Assembly: GCF_009905375.1 (NCBI RefSeq)
Contig: NC_133649.1
Coordinates: 224,895,275 to 224,959,274, forward strand
Source: Apium graveolens
Taxonomy: Eukaryota > Streptophyta > Magnoliopsida > Apiales > Apiaceae
Reading direction: 5' to 3'
Length of the DNA: 64,000 bases
Position 1 is the first letter of the stretch; each line of letters begins with the position of its first letter. The notes beneath the pieces are model-generated. The model saw only the letters and a list, made by a program, of their open reading frames with translations. It ran no database searches and was not told where the DNA came from. Below, piece by piece: positions 1 to 8,923 of this stretch. The position numbers and the translations under genes are program-made.

Positions 1-531
1 CATCCTGAACAGCTGTCAAAGTTTGATTTAAAAGCTGATGAAGAAATTTTTGTTGGATATCCAATTTCCACAAAAGCCTTCAGAGTCTACAATTTAAGAA
101 CAAGGGTTGTCATGGAATCTATTAATGTCTCTTTTGATGATAAAAAGATTACTGGACTTGAAGATTTCAATGATCATGATCAGCTGAGATTTGAAAATGA
201 AGATTTAAATTCTGATTCTGTAAATTCTGATGGCTTAAATCCTGATCCTGTAAGTTCTGATGGGTTAAATTCTGATGTCATTGAAACTGTGGTAACAACT
301 CCAAGGGAAAATGCACCTGTTCAGGGGAAGCAAGCTGAAGATCCTACCACAACTCAAGACTCTCAAGAAGCATCAGAACCTGTCTCTGGCTCTTCAAGTT
401 CTGATTCATCAAAATCTGATGAGCCAAATTCTGATAATTCTGGAAACTCTGATTCTTCAAATCCTGAAGAACCCAACTCAAATTCTGAAGTCTCAGAGAG
501 CATAACTACAGGGGGCATCAGAAAATGCTGA
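1..531 (+). CDS. C: integrase C-terminal end and Ser/Asp-rich linker to RT (partial)
   Basis: Open in frame 1 from the first base. The first ~55 codons match the copia integrase tail ([15 protein letters not shown], then [15 protein letters not shown] and FDDKKI). After codon ~60 it becomes a low-complexity linker rich in Asn-Ser-Asp, in which the DNA motif AATTCTGAT recurs and encodes NSD units. The frame ends in TGA at 531 after GGIRKC. The RT reading resumes in the next frame from 542, so a single-base indel near 510-530 has split the polyprotein. The linker is the usual divergent hinge between integrase and RT. Confidence 0.8.
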   Translation, partial: HPEQLSKFDLKADEEIFVGYPISTKAFRVYNLRTRVVMESINVSFDDKKITGLEDFNDHDQLRFENEDLNSDSVNSDGLNPDPVSSDGLNSDVIETVVTTPRENAPVQGKQAEDPTTTQDSQEASEPVSGSSSSDSSKSDEPNSDNSGNSDSSNPEEPNSNSEVSESITTGGIRKC

Positions 532-541
532 TGGAGGCAGC

Positions 542-1579
542 ATGGATCATGGGGGAGGATCTGGTTCTAGAGAACAACTTCCATCTGTAAGGAAGTGGAC
601 AAAAGTACATACACCTGACTTAATAACTGGAGTTCCGGAAGCAGGTGTCAGAACTAGAACAGCAACATCAAATGAATGTCTCTATCATTCCTTTTTATCT
701 CAGACTGAACCAAAGAAAGTAGATGAAGCTCTTCAAGATGCTGATTGGGTGAAATCAATGCAGGAAGAGTTAAATGAATTTGAAAGAAATAAATCCTGGA
801 CCCTAGTGCCAAGACCAAAGAACAGATCAATTGTTGGCACAAAATGGGTGTTCACAAACAAAACTAACAGTGATGTCATAATTACAAGGAATAAAGCAAG
901 ACTGGTTGCTAAAGGTTACTCTCAACAAGAGGGTATTGATTATGATGAAACATTTGCACCAGTTGCAAGATTGGAAGCCATAAGAATCTTTTTGGCTTAT
1001 GCTGCTCACAAGAAGTTTAAAGTATTTCAAATGGATGTGAAAAGTGCTTTTCTCAATGGAGAATTGGAAGAAGAACTATATGTTGAACAACCTCCAGGAT
1101 TTGTAGATCCAAAATTTCCTAATCATGTCTACAGACTTGATAAAGTACTTTATGGCCTTAAGCAAGCTCCAAGAGCATGGTATGAGACTTTAGCTCAATT
1201 TCTTCTGAAAAGTGGATTTAACAGAGGCACAATTGATAAAATACTGTTCTACCTCAATCATGGAAATGACTTACTTTTGGTACAGATATATGTTGCTGAT
1301 ATCATCTTTGGTTCTACAAATGTCAAACTCTGTGAAAGGTTTGCAACGCTAATGCAGTCAAGATATCAAATGAGTATGATGGGAGAACTTAGCTATTTTC
1401 TGGAACTTCAATTCAAGCAAAATGAAAAAGGTACTTTCATAAATCAATCCAAGTACACCGGAAATTTACTCAAGAAATTTGGAATGCAAGACTGTTCAAC
1501 TACATCCACTCCCATGGCCACTGCAACCAAGTTAGATAAAGATACTGGAGCATCAGTAGTACTAACTACAGAGGTATAA
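542..1579 (+). CDS. C: reverse transcriptase domain with altered YVDD box
   Basis: About 345 codons cover the copia [15 protein letters not shown], the palm entry W-V-K-S-M-Q-E-E-L, the fingers [30 protein letters not shown] and [13 protein letters not shown]. The catalytic box is at residues ~252-256 (bases about 1293-1310). It reads YVADIIFGS where copia RT has YVDDIIFGS, so one of the two catalytic aspartates is alanine. The frame stops at 1579. RT and RNase H sequence continues in frame 1 from about 1564 after an indel. It is not functional as it stands. Confidence 0.88.
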   Translation: MDHGGGSGSREQLPSVRKWTKVHTPDLITGVPEAGVRTRTATSNECLYHSFLSQTEPKKVDEALQDADWVKSMQEELNEFERNKSWTLVPRPKNRSIVGTKWVFTNKTNSDVIITRNKARLVAKGYSQQEGIDYDETFAPVARLEAIRIFLAYAAHKKFKVFQMDVKSAFLNGELEEELYVEQPPGFVDPKFPNHVYRLDKVLYGLKQAPRAWYETLAQFLLKSGFNRGTIDKILFYLNHGNDLLLVQIYVADIIFGSTNVKLCERFATLMQSRYQMSMMGELSYFLELQFKQNEKGTFINQSKYTGNLLKKFGMQDCSTTSTPMATATKLDKDTGASVVLTTEV

Positions 1580-1799
1580 TTGGCTCTTTACTCTATTTAA
1601 CTGCAAGTAGACCTGATATCATGTATGCTACCTGCCTTTGTGCAAGATTTCAGGCTGATCCAAGAGAACCTCATCTAATAGCTGTGAAAAGAATTTTCAA
1701 GTACCTTAAGGGTACAACTGATCTAGGATTGTGGTATCCTAGAGAATAAGACTTTAAGCTAATAGGTTACTCAGATGTAGATTTTGCAGGATGCAAAAT
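1564..1799 (+). pseudogene. C: end of RT and start of RNase H, cut by element B
   Basis: Frame 1 reads [19 protein letters not shown], then TCLCARFQADPREPHLIAV and FKYLKGTTDLGLWYPRE, the conserved RT-RNase H connection of copia. An in-frame TAA lies at 1747-1749. The reading breaks at 1799 after DFAGCKI and resumes at 29729 with DRKSTSGGCQF, so the insertion of B cuts one continuous RNase H reading. Confidence 0.85.
1795..1799. repeat. Target site duplication of element B, left copy (AAAAT)
   Basis: AAAAT directly precedes the LTR start TGTTAGTCCC at 1800. The same five bases follow the other LTR at 29724-29728. Joining across the insertion restores the RNase H reading of C, which confirms the junction. 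Confidence 0.92.
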
Positions 1800-2825
1800 T
1801 GTTAGTCCCTTAACAATATGACAAGAATTACAGAAGGGGGGTTGAATAGAATTCTTGAAACTTTTTCTTGAAATAAAAATATTCTAACTCAAATATATAT
1901 ATAAGTGTGAATTGATTAGCACAATGCGGAATAGTTACTTAAATGAATCAAAACACAAGTAATTAAAAACAAGAGTCTTTAAAAACTTTCTAGTGGATTT
2001 GAATGATTCCACCAGAGATATATAATATATATCGAGAGAACTTTGTGTGCAAAAAGCTCACAGCTGCTTACAAATATTGAACAACTAAGAATGCAGAGAA
2101 ATGCTAAGAATTCTGCTTACAAATGTTTCTCTGCTTGTATCTCCGATTTTTCAGTTACTATTCTATTTGTTGCTTCTTGGTTTATATATCACCAAGATTA
2201 CAAAGTAATAAGACAAGATAATAAAACAAAAACTATCTAGTCTATTACAATGCTACTTCATTACTCTATTCCAGCATCTTTGAATATCTTCATAATAGCA
2301 TGGAAATGGAAATGCTTCTTTGTTCTCGAAAACCCAGTTGAATAGGCTACCACATTCCATTTGCATCCACTCAACGCATGTGACTGTGTTGTCACTGTCA
2401 ATAAATATTTGAATTCTTTATCCGTCGGGTTCATGATCATCCGTCGGTTTGTTGATCATCCGTCGAATTTATTGTTATTTATCCGTCGGGTAGCAATCAG
2501 GCACTTGACTTCATTTCACTTATGCAGAATTACAAGACGTCATCTATGTACAATTAATCAACCTATTATGCATATCTAACTAAAGTCAACATGACTTAAG
2601 TATTACTATAGATTCTAAACAATGTGTATGCAGAAATGTGCTACAGACTTATTGTTACATAAGCTACTCACTCGATGGATAATAAGTCATCATCCGTCGG
2701 GACTATATCGAGTCATCCGTCGGGACTATAAACCTTATCCGTCGAGTGCTACATAATTTCACTAAGTATAATCTACCAAGGTGTTTTATTCATGAAATCA
2801 TCAAGTACACAACATATACACAACA
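1800..2825 (-). repeat. Element B 3' LTR (left copy)
   Basis: It begins TGTTAGTCCC and ends ACACAACA on the plus strand and matches 28686-29723. The TATA-like sequence TATATAAACC lies on the minus strand at 2179-2188. Upstream of it in transcription, at 2420-2745, are eight copies of ATCCGTCGR or its complement variant (2420, 2439, 2458, 2481, 2671, 2692, 2715, 2737), the first three spaced exactly 19 bp apart. Confidence 0.93.
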
Positions 2826-2837
2826 ATCTCCCCCAAT
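2826..2837 (-). other. Element B polypurine tract
   Basis: On the minus strand TTGGGGGAGAT directly precedes the 3' LTR start (TGTTGTG). It is the purine primer site for plus-strand DNA synthesis. The same string precedes the LTR of C at 35679-35689. Confidence 0.85.
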
Positions 2838-3014
2838 GTATGTCTACTGGAATTGTAGCCATAAATTAAGAGACACTTGATGATAACAAAACACCTTAAA
2901 AATACAACTTTTAAAAGACAGTAGATAATACTAAAAAGTGCTTCAAATAACAAAATGTACAAAGTTTAGCTCACAGTCATTTTCAAGATGCTCCTCTAGC
3001 CTGAGCAGATTTAT

Positions 3015-4529
3015 TTACTTCCTTGAAGGTCTGGATCTCTTTCCAAGCTTTTTGTTGTTTTCTTCAATCTGATTTTGGAGCTGCCTGTGGAATTCCAGTT
3101 CATCAGATTCTGAGATATCTAGCTTTTCTTGCATTTCCAAGAGAGTCTCATTGCTAGAGATGCTCAATTGGTCTTCTAATCTGAAAAATCTTCTCACTTC
3201 TTTGTCATCCATGAACTCCATCAGCCAGTAGGGCCTTAGATGCACTCTTCTCCCGGTGTAGGGGATAATTAGAGTCTTTGGGAGTGCATCTTTAGCTCTA
3301 ACACTCCTTAGTTCTTCAATCTTCTTCAGTACCAATCTTCTTGCAGTGACATTGAACCCAAAGTTCTTTTTGAAGGATGAATAAACCTTAATCAGTACAG
3401 CTTGGCTTTCTTGAAGGATCCTGTAAAGTGGCCACTGAGTCTCCCTTCCTCCTTTGTACTTGAACACTAACCTTTCAGGTAGGTTTCTGCATGTATCAAT
3501 TCCTCTCACTTCATCTAGTTCATCTAGATAGAGGTTTGGATCAGAAAATTCTTTGATGTCACACAAGTACATGTAATCTCCCTTATTGACTTTAGATTGA
3601 GCTTTAACTACTGATTTGGATTTGAGAGGTGACAACTTCACTTTCTTGACTGCTCTTGACTTTGTTCTCTTTGGCTTGTTAAGGATTGGCAAATAGAAGT
3701 CAGGGATTGGTATGTTCTCCCATTCTACTGGTTCATCCTTAGGCACAGTAGGTTCACCATGGATGTTCCTGTAAGGATACACCACCTTGATATCTTCAAA
3801 TACCACCGAGGGTTTTGATGTTTGAGTTGTAGTTGGAGTGGATTCCTTGGGAAACTGATTCTCTAATTCCTTATCAACAATGTCCAGTTTCCTTTTGGTT
3901 CTTTTAGCCAATTCCTTGATTCTTGGAGCTTTCTTCTGTTGTTCAACTTGCTTCTTTGGATCTTGAGATTTAATGATTTCAGATGGCTGAGCAGAAGTTT
4001 GTTGTGATGAATTTACAACATGTAGCTTGGCCAAGATAGCAATCTGCTCTTTCTTTTGTTTAGCCTTTTTGGCATCTAGAACAGCTTGCTTCTTTTCCTG
4101 TTTCAATCTAGCCTTTTCTTCTCTCTTTGCTTGAGCAAATTGAGGATGTCCAGCAACCACACAAATTTCTTTCCCATTCCTAAAAACTTTAGTTATTCTC
4201 TTTTTCAAAGCTGAATCAGCCGGATCTTTGTAGAAAGCAATTGACCTTGACATAAGCTTCTTTTCATCAGGCTTAGGTGTCTCATACACAGTATCCAAAG
4301 GGTTCTTCAATGATGATTTTGGATAATTCACCCTTGGTTTCAGAATTAATTCAGCCTTTGGAGATTTGATGCAGGATGACTGTCCTCTTTCCAGATAGTT
4401 CATGCTCATCTTATTCACAGAAATCTGCTTGACTTGAGAATGATGGATGGATGACTTTACTGGCTCCTTGAATAGTTCAAACTTCTTATGTATATCCTCA
4501 TCAATCTTCTCACAGTTGAGTGGAATCAA
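3015..4529 (-). CDS. B: C-terminal part of the post-pol extra protein
   Basis: 504 codons open on the minus strand. The N-terminal half is basic and charged, with FYKDPADSAL and a long Lys/Glu/Gln helix (AKREEKARLKQEKKQAVL) that is probably a coiled coil. The C-terminal ~180 residues look globular (YLCDIKEFSDPNLYLDEL, then RRLVLKKIEEL and GRRVHLRPYWLMEF). Element C has a comparable segment at 34156-34680 with VYYKDPKIQ followed by a charged Lys/Glu stretch. I do not recognise a catalytic motif, signal peptide or membrane segment. The function is unknown; it is the downstream end of the gene that starts at 7536. Confidence 0.6.
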   Translation of the reverse strand: MIPLNCEKIDEDIHKKFELFKEPVKSSIHHSQVKQISVNKMSMNYLERGQSSCIKSPKAELILKPRVNYPKSSLKNPLDTVYETPKPDEKKLMSRSIAFYKDPADSALKKRITKVFRNGKEICVVAGHPQFAQAKREEKARLKQEKKQAVLDAKKAKQKKEQIAILAKLHVVNSSQQTSAQPSEIIKSQDPKKQVEQQKKAPRIKELAKRTKRKLDIVDKELENQFPKESTPTTTQTSKPSVVFEDIKVVYPYRNIHGEPTVPKDEPVEWENIPIPDFYLPILNKPKRTKSRAVKKVKLSPLKSKSVVKAQSKVNKGDYMYLCDIKEFSDPNLYLDELDEVRGIDTCRNLPERLVFKYKGGRETQWPLYRILQESQAVLIKVYSSFKKNFGFNVTARRLVLKKIEELRSVRAKDALPKTLIIPYTGRRVHLRPYWLMEFMDDKEVRRFFRLEDQLSISSNETLLEMQEKLDISESDELEFHRQLQNQIEENNKKLGKRSRPSRK

Positions 4530-4645
4530 CTTCTTCTTTTCAGCTACTCTAAAGTTGGCTGCTGCTACATTTATCAGATCTATACTGTTTGTAACTGGTG
4601 GCTTTAAGATAGTAATTGAAGGTACAATTACTTTACTGATATGAA

Positions 4646-4927
4646 TTAGAAGCTTCTCCCCCTCACTTGGTCCTTTCTCCCCCTTTTTGTTATCATCAAG
4701 TTGATTAGAGGAGGGAGTTGAGCAACCACCAATATTTGAAGTAAATCTGTCTGTTGGGCTTGATGAAGATGGATGGCTGTTAAAGATGCTTTCATGGCTG
4801 ACATTCTTGTATCCAAGGCATCTATCTTGGTGGCAAACTCAGAATTTTTCCTTAATTTCCTTTTGATATCAAGCATTGTGGCTTCTGGAAGCTTAGAATC
4901 TATCTTTTCTGAAATGGCCTTCTTCAT
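4646..4927 (-). CDS. B: coiled-coil segment of the post-pol protein (fragment)
   Basis: 93 codons (MKKAISEKIDSKLPEATML, then DALDTRMSAMKASLTAIHLH and AQQTDLLQIL) with regular hydrophobic spacing, consistent with a coiled coil. Element C has a similar region near the end of its 32036-33838 frame (QITEVLQNQASQKAQLNEI). The reading frame differs from both neighbours, so indels separate the pieces. This is a remnant of one longer gene rather than a separate one. Confidence 0.5.
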   Translation of the reverse strand: MKKAISEKIDSKLPEATMLDIKRKLRKNSEFATKIDALDTRMSAMKASLTAIHLHQAQQTDLLQILVVAQLPPLINLMITKRGRKDQVRGRSF

Positions 4928-4991
4928 CTCATCAATAACACAATGATGGTGTTTACATCCCTAGCATGTTGGAAGCCTTGAATTGTTGAAG

Positions 4992-5327
4992 TTACAGTGA
5001 GGCTAGATGTGCCTGAAGGAGCTTCTTGGTGCTGGCATTTGTAGTGGTTTGAAGAGCAGTATTTGTTTGATTGATTAGCTGGATCAGGGTTGTCTTGAAG
5101 TAGTGCTCATCACAATGCTTTGAAAATGTCCATGATGGCATACCTGATCTTGAACTTGAACCTACTTCTCCCCCTTTGTCCATTGCTTCATCTTCACTAT
5201 CCCCACTCCCATCACCAAAGAAATCAGCTGAACCACCAGTCTCATAGTCCACATCACCAGCTGTAGAGGGCAAAGCTGTGATGGCATCCTTAGCTCTTAG
5301 CATAGACTGGGTGGTATGCATTGTCAT
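4992..5327 (-). CDS. B: acidic segment of the post-pol protein (fragment)
   Basis: 111 codons with an acidic Gly/Ser/Asp patch (GGSADFFGDGSGDSEDEAMD), then a helical stretch (CDEHYFKTTLIQLINQTNTA). It lies in the same gene order as the acidic and coiled-coil segments of element C (32700-33838). It is separated from the neighbouring pieces by frame changes. Between 5328 and 5751 I see only short broken readings of the same low-complexity kind. Confidence 0.45.
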   Translation of the reverse strand: MTMHTTQSMLRAKDAITALPSTAGDVDYETGGSADFFGDGSGDSEDEAMDKGGEVGSSSRSGMPSWTFSKHCDEHYFKTTLIQLINQTNTALQTTTNASTKKLLQAHLASL

Positions 5328-5751
5328 TGCCCTGTTCAGCTAGAAGTTGATAAGCTGGAACAGGATGAGTAAATGCCTCAGCATCAAGGGAGATGGAATC
5401 TATAACAGCTTGAGGTTGCTAAGATAGTCCCTCCCTATCTGCATCCTGGACATTCATTGACTCACTAATAATGACATCCATCTTATAGCTCCAGTACCTG
5501 TATTTCTCTTATTTTCTCTCTTTTGTTGCATCAGGGTCTCACCCTGGCTCCCCACCCTCACCTTCACCTACTAAGGTGGGACTCCTCTCACTTTCTTTTG
5601 CTAATCCTGAAGAAATGGATTACATAGTTTTACTCATTTCCTCTCCTTTTTCCTGGGAGAAACCCAAACTCTCACTCAAAACACTCTTCTCTCTCAATCC
5701 TAATAGTGATTGTACAACCACTAAATCTTCTGCACTTGAAATAAATGAAGT

Positions 5752-6357
5752 TTAAGACTGTGCAGAGATACTCGACAGATAAGTGATATCCATCGGGTGA
5801 ATGGTTTTGCTATCCGATGGATGACTGCTGTTAAGCTTATCCGTCGGGATACAATCACTACTCGACGGATGAGCAATATCCATCGAGAGAGTAGAAATGA
5901 ATGAACTTGGAAAAGAAACTATTGTGGACTCTGTGCTGATTGATGATATTTTGGGCACAGATGATTCAACAGTTCCTAAAAGAAATGGCAAGTGAGCCAA
6001 CAAATCATCTAAAAGATGATGCTTACTTGCACTAGATTTTGGCTTCCCCAACAAAGTTAAAAATGGGGAATCAGGAATTGATGTGTTTATCATATCCACA
6101 TCCAGTGAGTTTGTGGGTGAGTTTGGTGTTTGAGGTGCTTCTATTACTAGAGATTTTGGCTGTGACTCCACATTTATTGGAGCCACATAACTGAATTTGT
6201 GAAGGTGCATTGACTGTGTCTTTTGCACCAGTTTGCACAGTGTGTGTACCCTGTGCATCCCCAAGGGTTTTAGATTTCTTCTTTCTGGCATAAGTTTGGA
6301 GTGAGCTTGTGTCCCTGACCCTCTTGGCCTATGCTCTTGGTTGAGAGCTTTGTTCAA
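5752..6357 (-). CDS. B: Ser/Pro-rich segment of the post-pol protein carrying the ATCCGTCG motif
   Basis: 201 codons of Ser/Pro/Thr-rich linker. The C-terminal ~50 residues contain repeated His-Pro-Ser/Met-Asp units (AHPSSSDCIPTDKL, SSHPSDSKTIHPMDI). These are encoded by six copies of the element's dispersed DNA motif between 5771 and 5890 (CTCGACAGATAA, ATCCATCGGG, ATCCGTCGGG, CTCGACGGATGA, ATCCATCGAG). The protein repeat is therefore a by-product of a DNA motif found elsewhere in the element. The piece probably belongs to the same gene as 6835-7536. Confidence 0.5.
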   Translation of the reverse strand: MNKALNQEHRPRGSGTQAHSKLMPERRNLKPLGMHRVHTLCKLVQKTQSMHLHKFSYVAPINVESQPKSLVIEAPQTPNSPTNSLDVDMINTSIPDSPFLTLLGKPKSSASKHHLLDDLLAHLPFLLGTVESSVPKISSISTESTIVSFPSSFISTLSMDIAHPSSSDCIPTDKLNSSHPSDSKTIHPMDITYLSSISAQS

Positions 6358-6532
6358 TAACTACATCCTTTTGGGAGGATGTAGTTAGAAATGAGCTTTT
6401 ATCATTTTTAAGCACTGCAGTTTGTTGGGAAACTGCAGTGTGGCTAGGCTGGGATCCACTCAATTCTCCATCCTTATCCTTAGGGTTTCTTTTATGTTCA
6501 CCCCTTCCCTCACCTGTCTTACCCACCTGCAC
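6329..6532 (-). pseudogene. B: frame-shifted linker piece of the post-pol gene
   Basis: 67 codons of Lys/Ser/Gln-rich linker (GKTGEGRGEHKRNPKDKD). It continues the reading of 6460-6813 in another frame and overlaps the start of 5752-6357, so indels at about 6500 and 6340 have split one gene. Confidence 0.4.
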
Positions 6533-6813
6533 ACTCCCCTCTTTGGTTTAGTAGATTTTACAACTGGCATCTTTTGAAAGATACCAGAGGGGGCTTTCTT
6601 TGATTTGAATTTTGAAATAATTGCAGGTTTGGTGGCTTGGGTAGGCAACTGTTGGGTCATTGACACAGTTTCCATTGCCACACTAGAACTCAAAGAAATT
6701 AGTGAGGTTGGAATAGTGGTAGGGATAGATGAACTTACCTCACTTACCTGAGGTGCTTCCATTACAGGGAAATAGAACAATAGCACATCCTTGTGATGAT
6801 TGGCCCTGTTCAA
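6460..6813 (-). CDS. B: Ser/Thr-rich middle of the post-pol protein
   Basis: 117 codons in the same frame as 6835-7536, separated from it by one in-frame TAA at the end of that ORF. It is rich in Ser, Thr and Pro (VSSSIPTTIPTSLISLSSS) and looks like a flexible linker after the N-terminal globular domain. Nothing catalytic is visible. Confidence 0.5.
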   Translation of the reverse strand: MNRANHHKDVLLFYFPVMEAPQVSEVSSSIPTTIPTSLISLSSSVAMETVSMTQQLPTQATKPAIISKFKSKKAPSGIFQKMPVVKSTKPKRGVCRWVRQVREGVNIKETLRIRMEN

Positions 6814-6834
6814 ATCTGCAAGGAGCCTTCTCTC

Positions 6835-7536
6835 TTAAATCCAACAATCTAATTTGTTGTTAGGGTTCTCAAGCACAATCTCTTCACAAAGGTGGTTAGC
6901 TAACATCATAAAGAATCTAGCATAATACACATTCTTACCTCTTTTATTTAACTCTCCTAATTTAAAGCCTAACTCAAATAAGACAAGGTCACTGAAATTA
7001 TAGAATTTATCTGTAACTAGCATGTAGAGCATGTTAAGCATGGATATATTGACTGAATCAAAATTACTGATTTTTTCTGAAAAGACCTTTGTCACTACAT
7101 CACACATGAAACTCCATTCTTTCCTAAGACCCATTCTCCTAATGTCACTTAACTTAGAAGTAGAAAGAGCATAGTTCATGAAATTAAGCATATTGATTAT
7201 ATCAGTGTGAGTGTGTGGTGAGGTCACAGTGTTATCAATAATCTTAAAACATGCTTTTATAACATCACTATTGATACAGAACTCTTTACCTTTAATGGTA
7301 ATTGTGATTGTCTTATCTGTTGAGTTGTAGGTAGCAGTGGTCCACATCTCTTCAACAACTTCACAGAAGATTGTGGGTGATTCCAGCATGGCATAGCTGA
7401 GCTTGCAATTCTTCACAAAGTCAATCATCTTGTGATAGTCACTAGATTGCTGAATACCCTTGTTTACCAGTTCAGTGAAATTGTTCTTCTCATAAATGAA
7501 CCCAGTTTGAGACATAATTTTTACAACAGGTGCCAT
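6835..7536 (-). CDS. B: N-terminal globular domain of the post-pol extra protein
   Basis: 233 codons from ATG at 7536 (MAPVVKIMSQTGFIYE). The core LRKEWSFMCDVVTKVF, with SNFDSVN and VYYARFFMML, aligns with the N-terminal domain of element C's post-pol gene (IRREWSFFFDCITKAF, SNFDAIP, VYFARFCQLI). Similar domains are seen in plant retroelement ORFs, some annotated as putative plant transposon protein; I assign this by memory of the RREW-type pattern only. I see no signal peptide or transmembrane helix, so an envelope role is not supported. A TATA box and a CT-rich leader sit just upstream (7537-7656). Confidence 0.65.
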   Translation of the reverse strand: MAPVVKIMSQTGFIYEKNNFTELVNKGIQQSSDYHKMIDFVKNCKLSYAMLESPTIFCEVVEEMWTTATYNSTDKTITITIKGKEFCINSDVIKACFKIIDNTVTSPHTHTDIINMLNFMNYALSTSKLSDIRRMGLRKEWSFMCDVVTKVFSEKISNFDSVNISMLNMLYMLVTDKFYNFSDLVLFELGFKLGELNKRGKNVYYARFFMMLANHLCEEIVLENPNNKLDCWI

Positions 7537-7660
7537 TGTTAGAGAATAAGAGCTTGAAGAGAAAGAGAGTAAGTACTTTGAGAGAGAATGAAATTTGAGC
7601 AGTTGATTTGAGAATGATAAAAGAAAAGCGATTGAAATGAAATAAGCTTTTATACTATCT
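7537..7660 (-). promoter_or_regulatory. B: putative internal promoter and CT-rich leader of the post-pol gene
   Basis: On the minus strand AGTATAAAAG (7647-7656) lies about 110 nt upstream of the ATG at 7536. A pyrimidine-rich leader (TTCTCTCTCAAAG, CTCTTTCTCTTC) runs up to it. Element C has the same arrangement at 31515-31684. Plant TATA promoters often carry such leaders. The start of transcription is inferred, not shown. Confidence 0.5.
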
Positions 7661-7756
7661 CAAAAATAATTGTTAAAAATAATAAAATAAAATAAAGTAA
7701 CCAATAAAAATTGCCTAAAATAGCCGTTTAAAAAATAAACTGTAAAAATTCCACCC

Positions 7757-7965
7757 ATTATCCGTCGTGTTATGCTTATAACCTGTAAGTATACTCGATG
7801 GATAATGTGCAGGGAATTAACGGCTGAGATTAAGACAATTCGACGGATGAGGATAAAATGTTATCCGTCGTGTCATAAAATATTCCAGAAAAATAATTGA
7901 TTTTTATTAGCAAATAGTATTCCGCCGGATGATCAAACTCGATGGATAAAGATCATCCGTCGAGA
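7757..7965. repeat. B: dispersed motif array CTCGAYGGATRA upstream of the internal promoter
   Basis: Between the end of pol (8064) and the internal TATA box (7656) the motif occurs seven times in both orientations: 7759 (ATCCGTCGTG), 7793 (CTCGATGGATAA), 7839 (TTCGACGGATGA), 7861 (TTATCCGTCG), 7922 (CCGCCGGATGA), 7939 (CTCGATGGATAA) and 7951 (ATCATCCGTCGAG). The last two form a short inverted repeat with a 3-base spacer. Otherwise the interval is AT-rich and non-coding. Confidence 0.8.
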
Positions 7966-8063
7966 TGTAAATTTTGACTTAGCCAAAATTTCATCCAAGA
8001 CTGAAAAATCAATTAAATTTCTGGCTGCATTTCAACTAGCAAATTATCTCATCTCATATAGAT

Positions 8064-8333
8064 TTAAGAAAAATTAAGCATACCTAACTCACTTACCAAC
8101 CTTGTGAAGGTGGATTCATCCAGTGGCTTGGTAAAGATATCTGCAAGTTGCTTCTCACTTGGAACAAAATGTAGTTCTACAGTACCATTCATTACATGTT
8201 CCCTTATGAAGTGGTACTTGATATCTATGTGCTTTGTCCTTGAATGTTGCACTGGATTTTCAGTGATGGCAATTGCACTTGTGTTATCACAGAAAATAGG
8301 AATCCTCTCAACTTGCAAACCATAGTCTAGCAA
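8064..8333 (-). CDS. B: RNase H C-terminal part
   Basis: 89 codons of the copia RNase H: ERIPIFCDNTSAIAITENP (with the catalytic D of CDN), HSRTKHIDIKYHFIREHV and the conserved end [16 protein letters not shown]. It is in the same frame as 8460-8810; two in-frame TAA codons (CAA to TAA type, near 8333 and 8460) break it. This is the end of pol; the post-pol interval follows. Confidence 0.85.
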   Translation of the reverse strand: MLDYGLQVERIPIFCDNTSAIAITENPVQHSRTKHIDIKYHFIREHVMNGTVELHFVPSEKQLADIFTKPLDESTFTRLVSELGMLNFS

Positions 8334-8459
8334 TTAATTTTTCATCCATAAAATCTGTGCACAGCAACTGCCAGTCGCAATATATTCAGCTTCAGCTGTA
8401 GAGGTAGAAACTAAGTTTTGCTTTTTACTGAACCAGGACACAAGCTTGTTTTCTAGAAA

Positions 8460-8810
8460 TTAACAGGTTCCTGTTGTACTTTTTCTATCAATTCTACAAC
8501 CTGCATAATCTGCATCTAAATAACCAGTTAGATCAAAACCAGAATCTCTAGGGTACCAAATGCCAAGTTTTGGTGTTCCCTTGAGATATCTGAAAATGCT
8601 CTTAAAAGCTATTAAGTGGGATTCTCTGGGATCAGCCTGAAATCTAGCACATAAACATGTAGCAAACATTATATCTGGCCTACTAGCTGTTAAGTACAAA
8701 AGTGAGCCAACCATGCCCCTATAACTTGAAATATCCACAGACTTTTCAGTAGTGTTTAATTCAAGCTTAGTTGCAGTAGCCATGGGAGTTTTTGCAGATG
8801 TGCAATCCAC
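8460..8810 (-). CDS. B: RT C-terminus and RNase H N-terminus
   Basis: 116 codons: [53 protein letters not shown] and DADYAGCRIDRKSTTGTC, i.e. the RT thumb/connection and the first RNase H strand with its catalytic Asp. An in-frame TAA follows TGTC. Upstream (8811-8868) the reading is frame-shifted until it meets the element A junction. The other half of the RT lies at 23666-24367. Confidence 0.87.
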   Translation of the reverse strand: MDCTSAKTPMATATKLELNTTEKSVDISSYRGMVGSLLYLTASRPDIMFATCLCARFQADPRESHLIAFKSIFRYLKGTPKLGIWYPRDSGFDLTGYLDADYAGCRIDRKSTTGTC

Positions 8811-8863
8811 TAGATCAAACTTCTTTAAAGATCAAAGATGAATTTAGTTTGACTAATAAATAT

Positions 8864-8868
8864 TCCAT
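8864..8868. repeat. Target site duplication of element A, left copy (TCCAT)
   Basis: TCCAT precedes the LTR start TGTGACGACC at 8869 and recurs at 23666-23670 right after the other LTR. It falls within the RT sequence of B. Confidence 0.93.
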
Positions 8869-8923
8869 TGTGACGACCTCAATCTCGGGGTTAGGAAATG
8901 AGGACTCACACACCTCTAATCTA

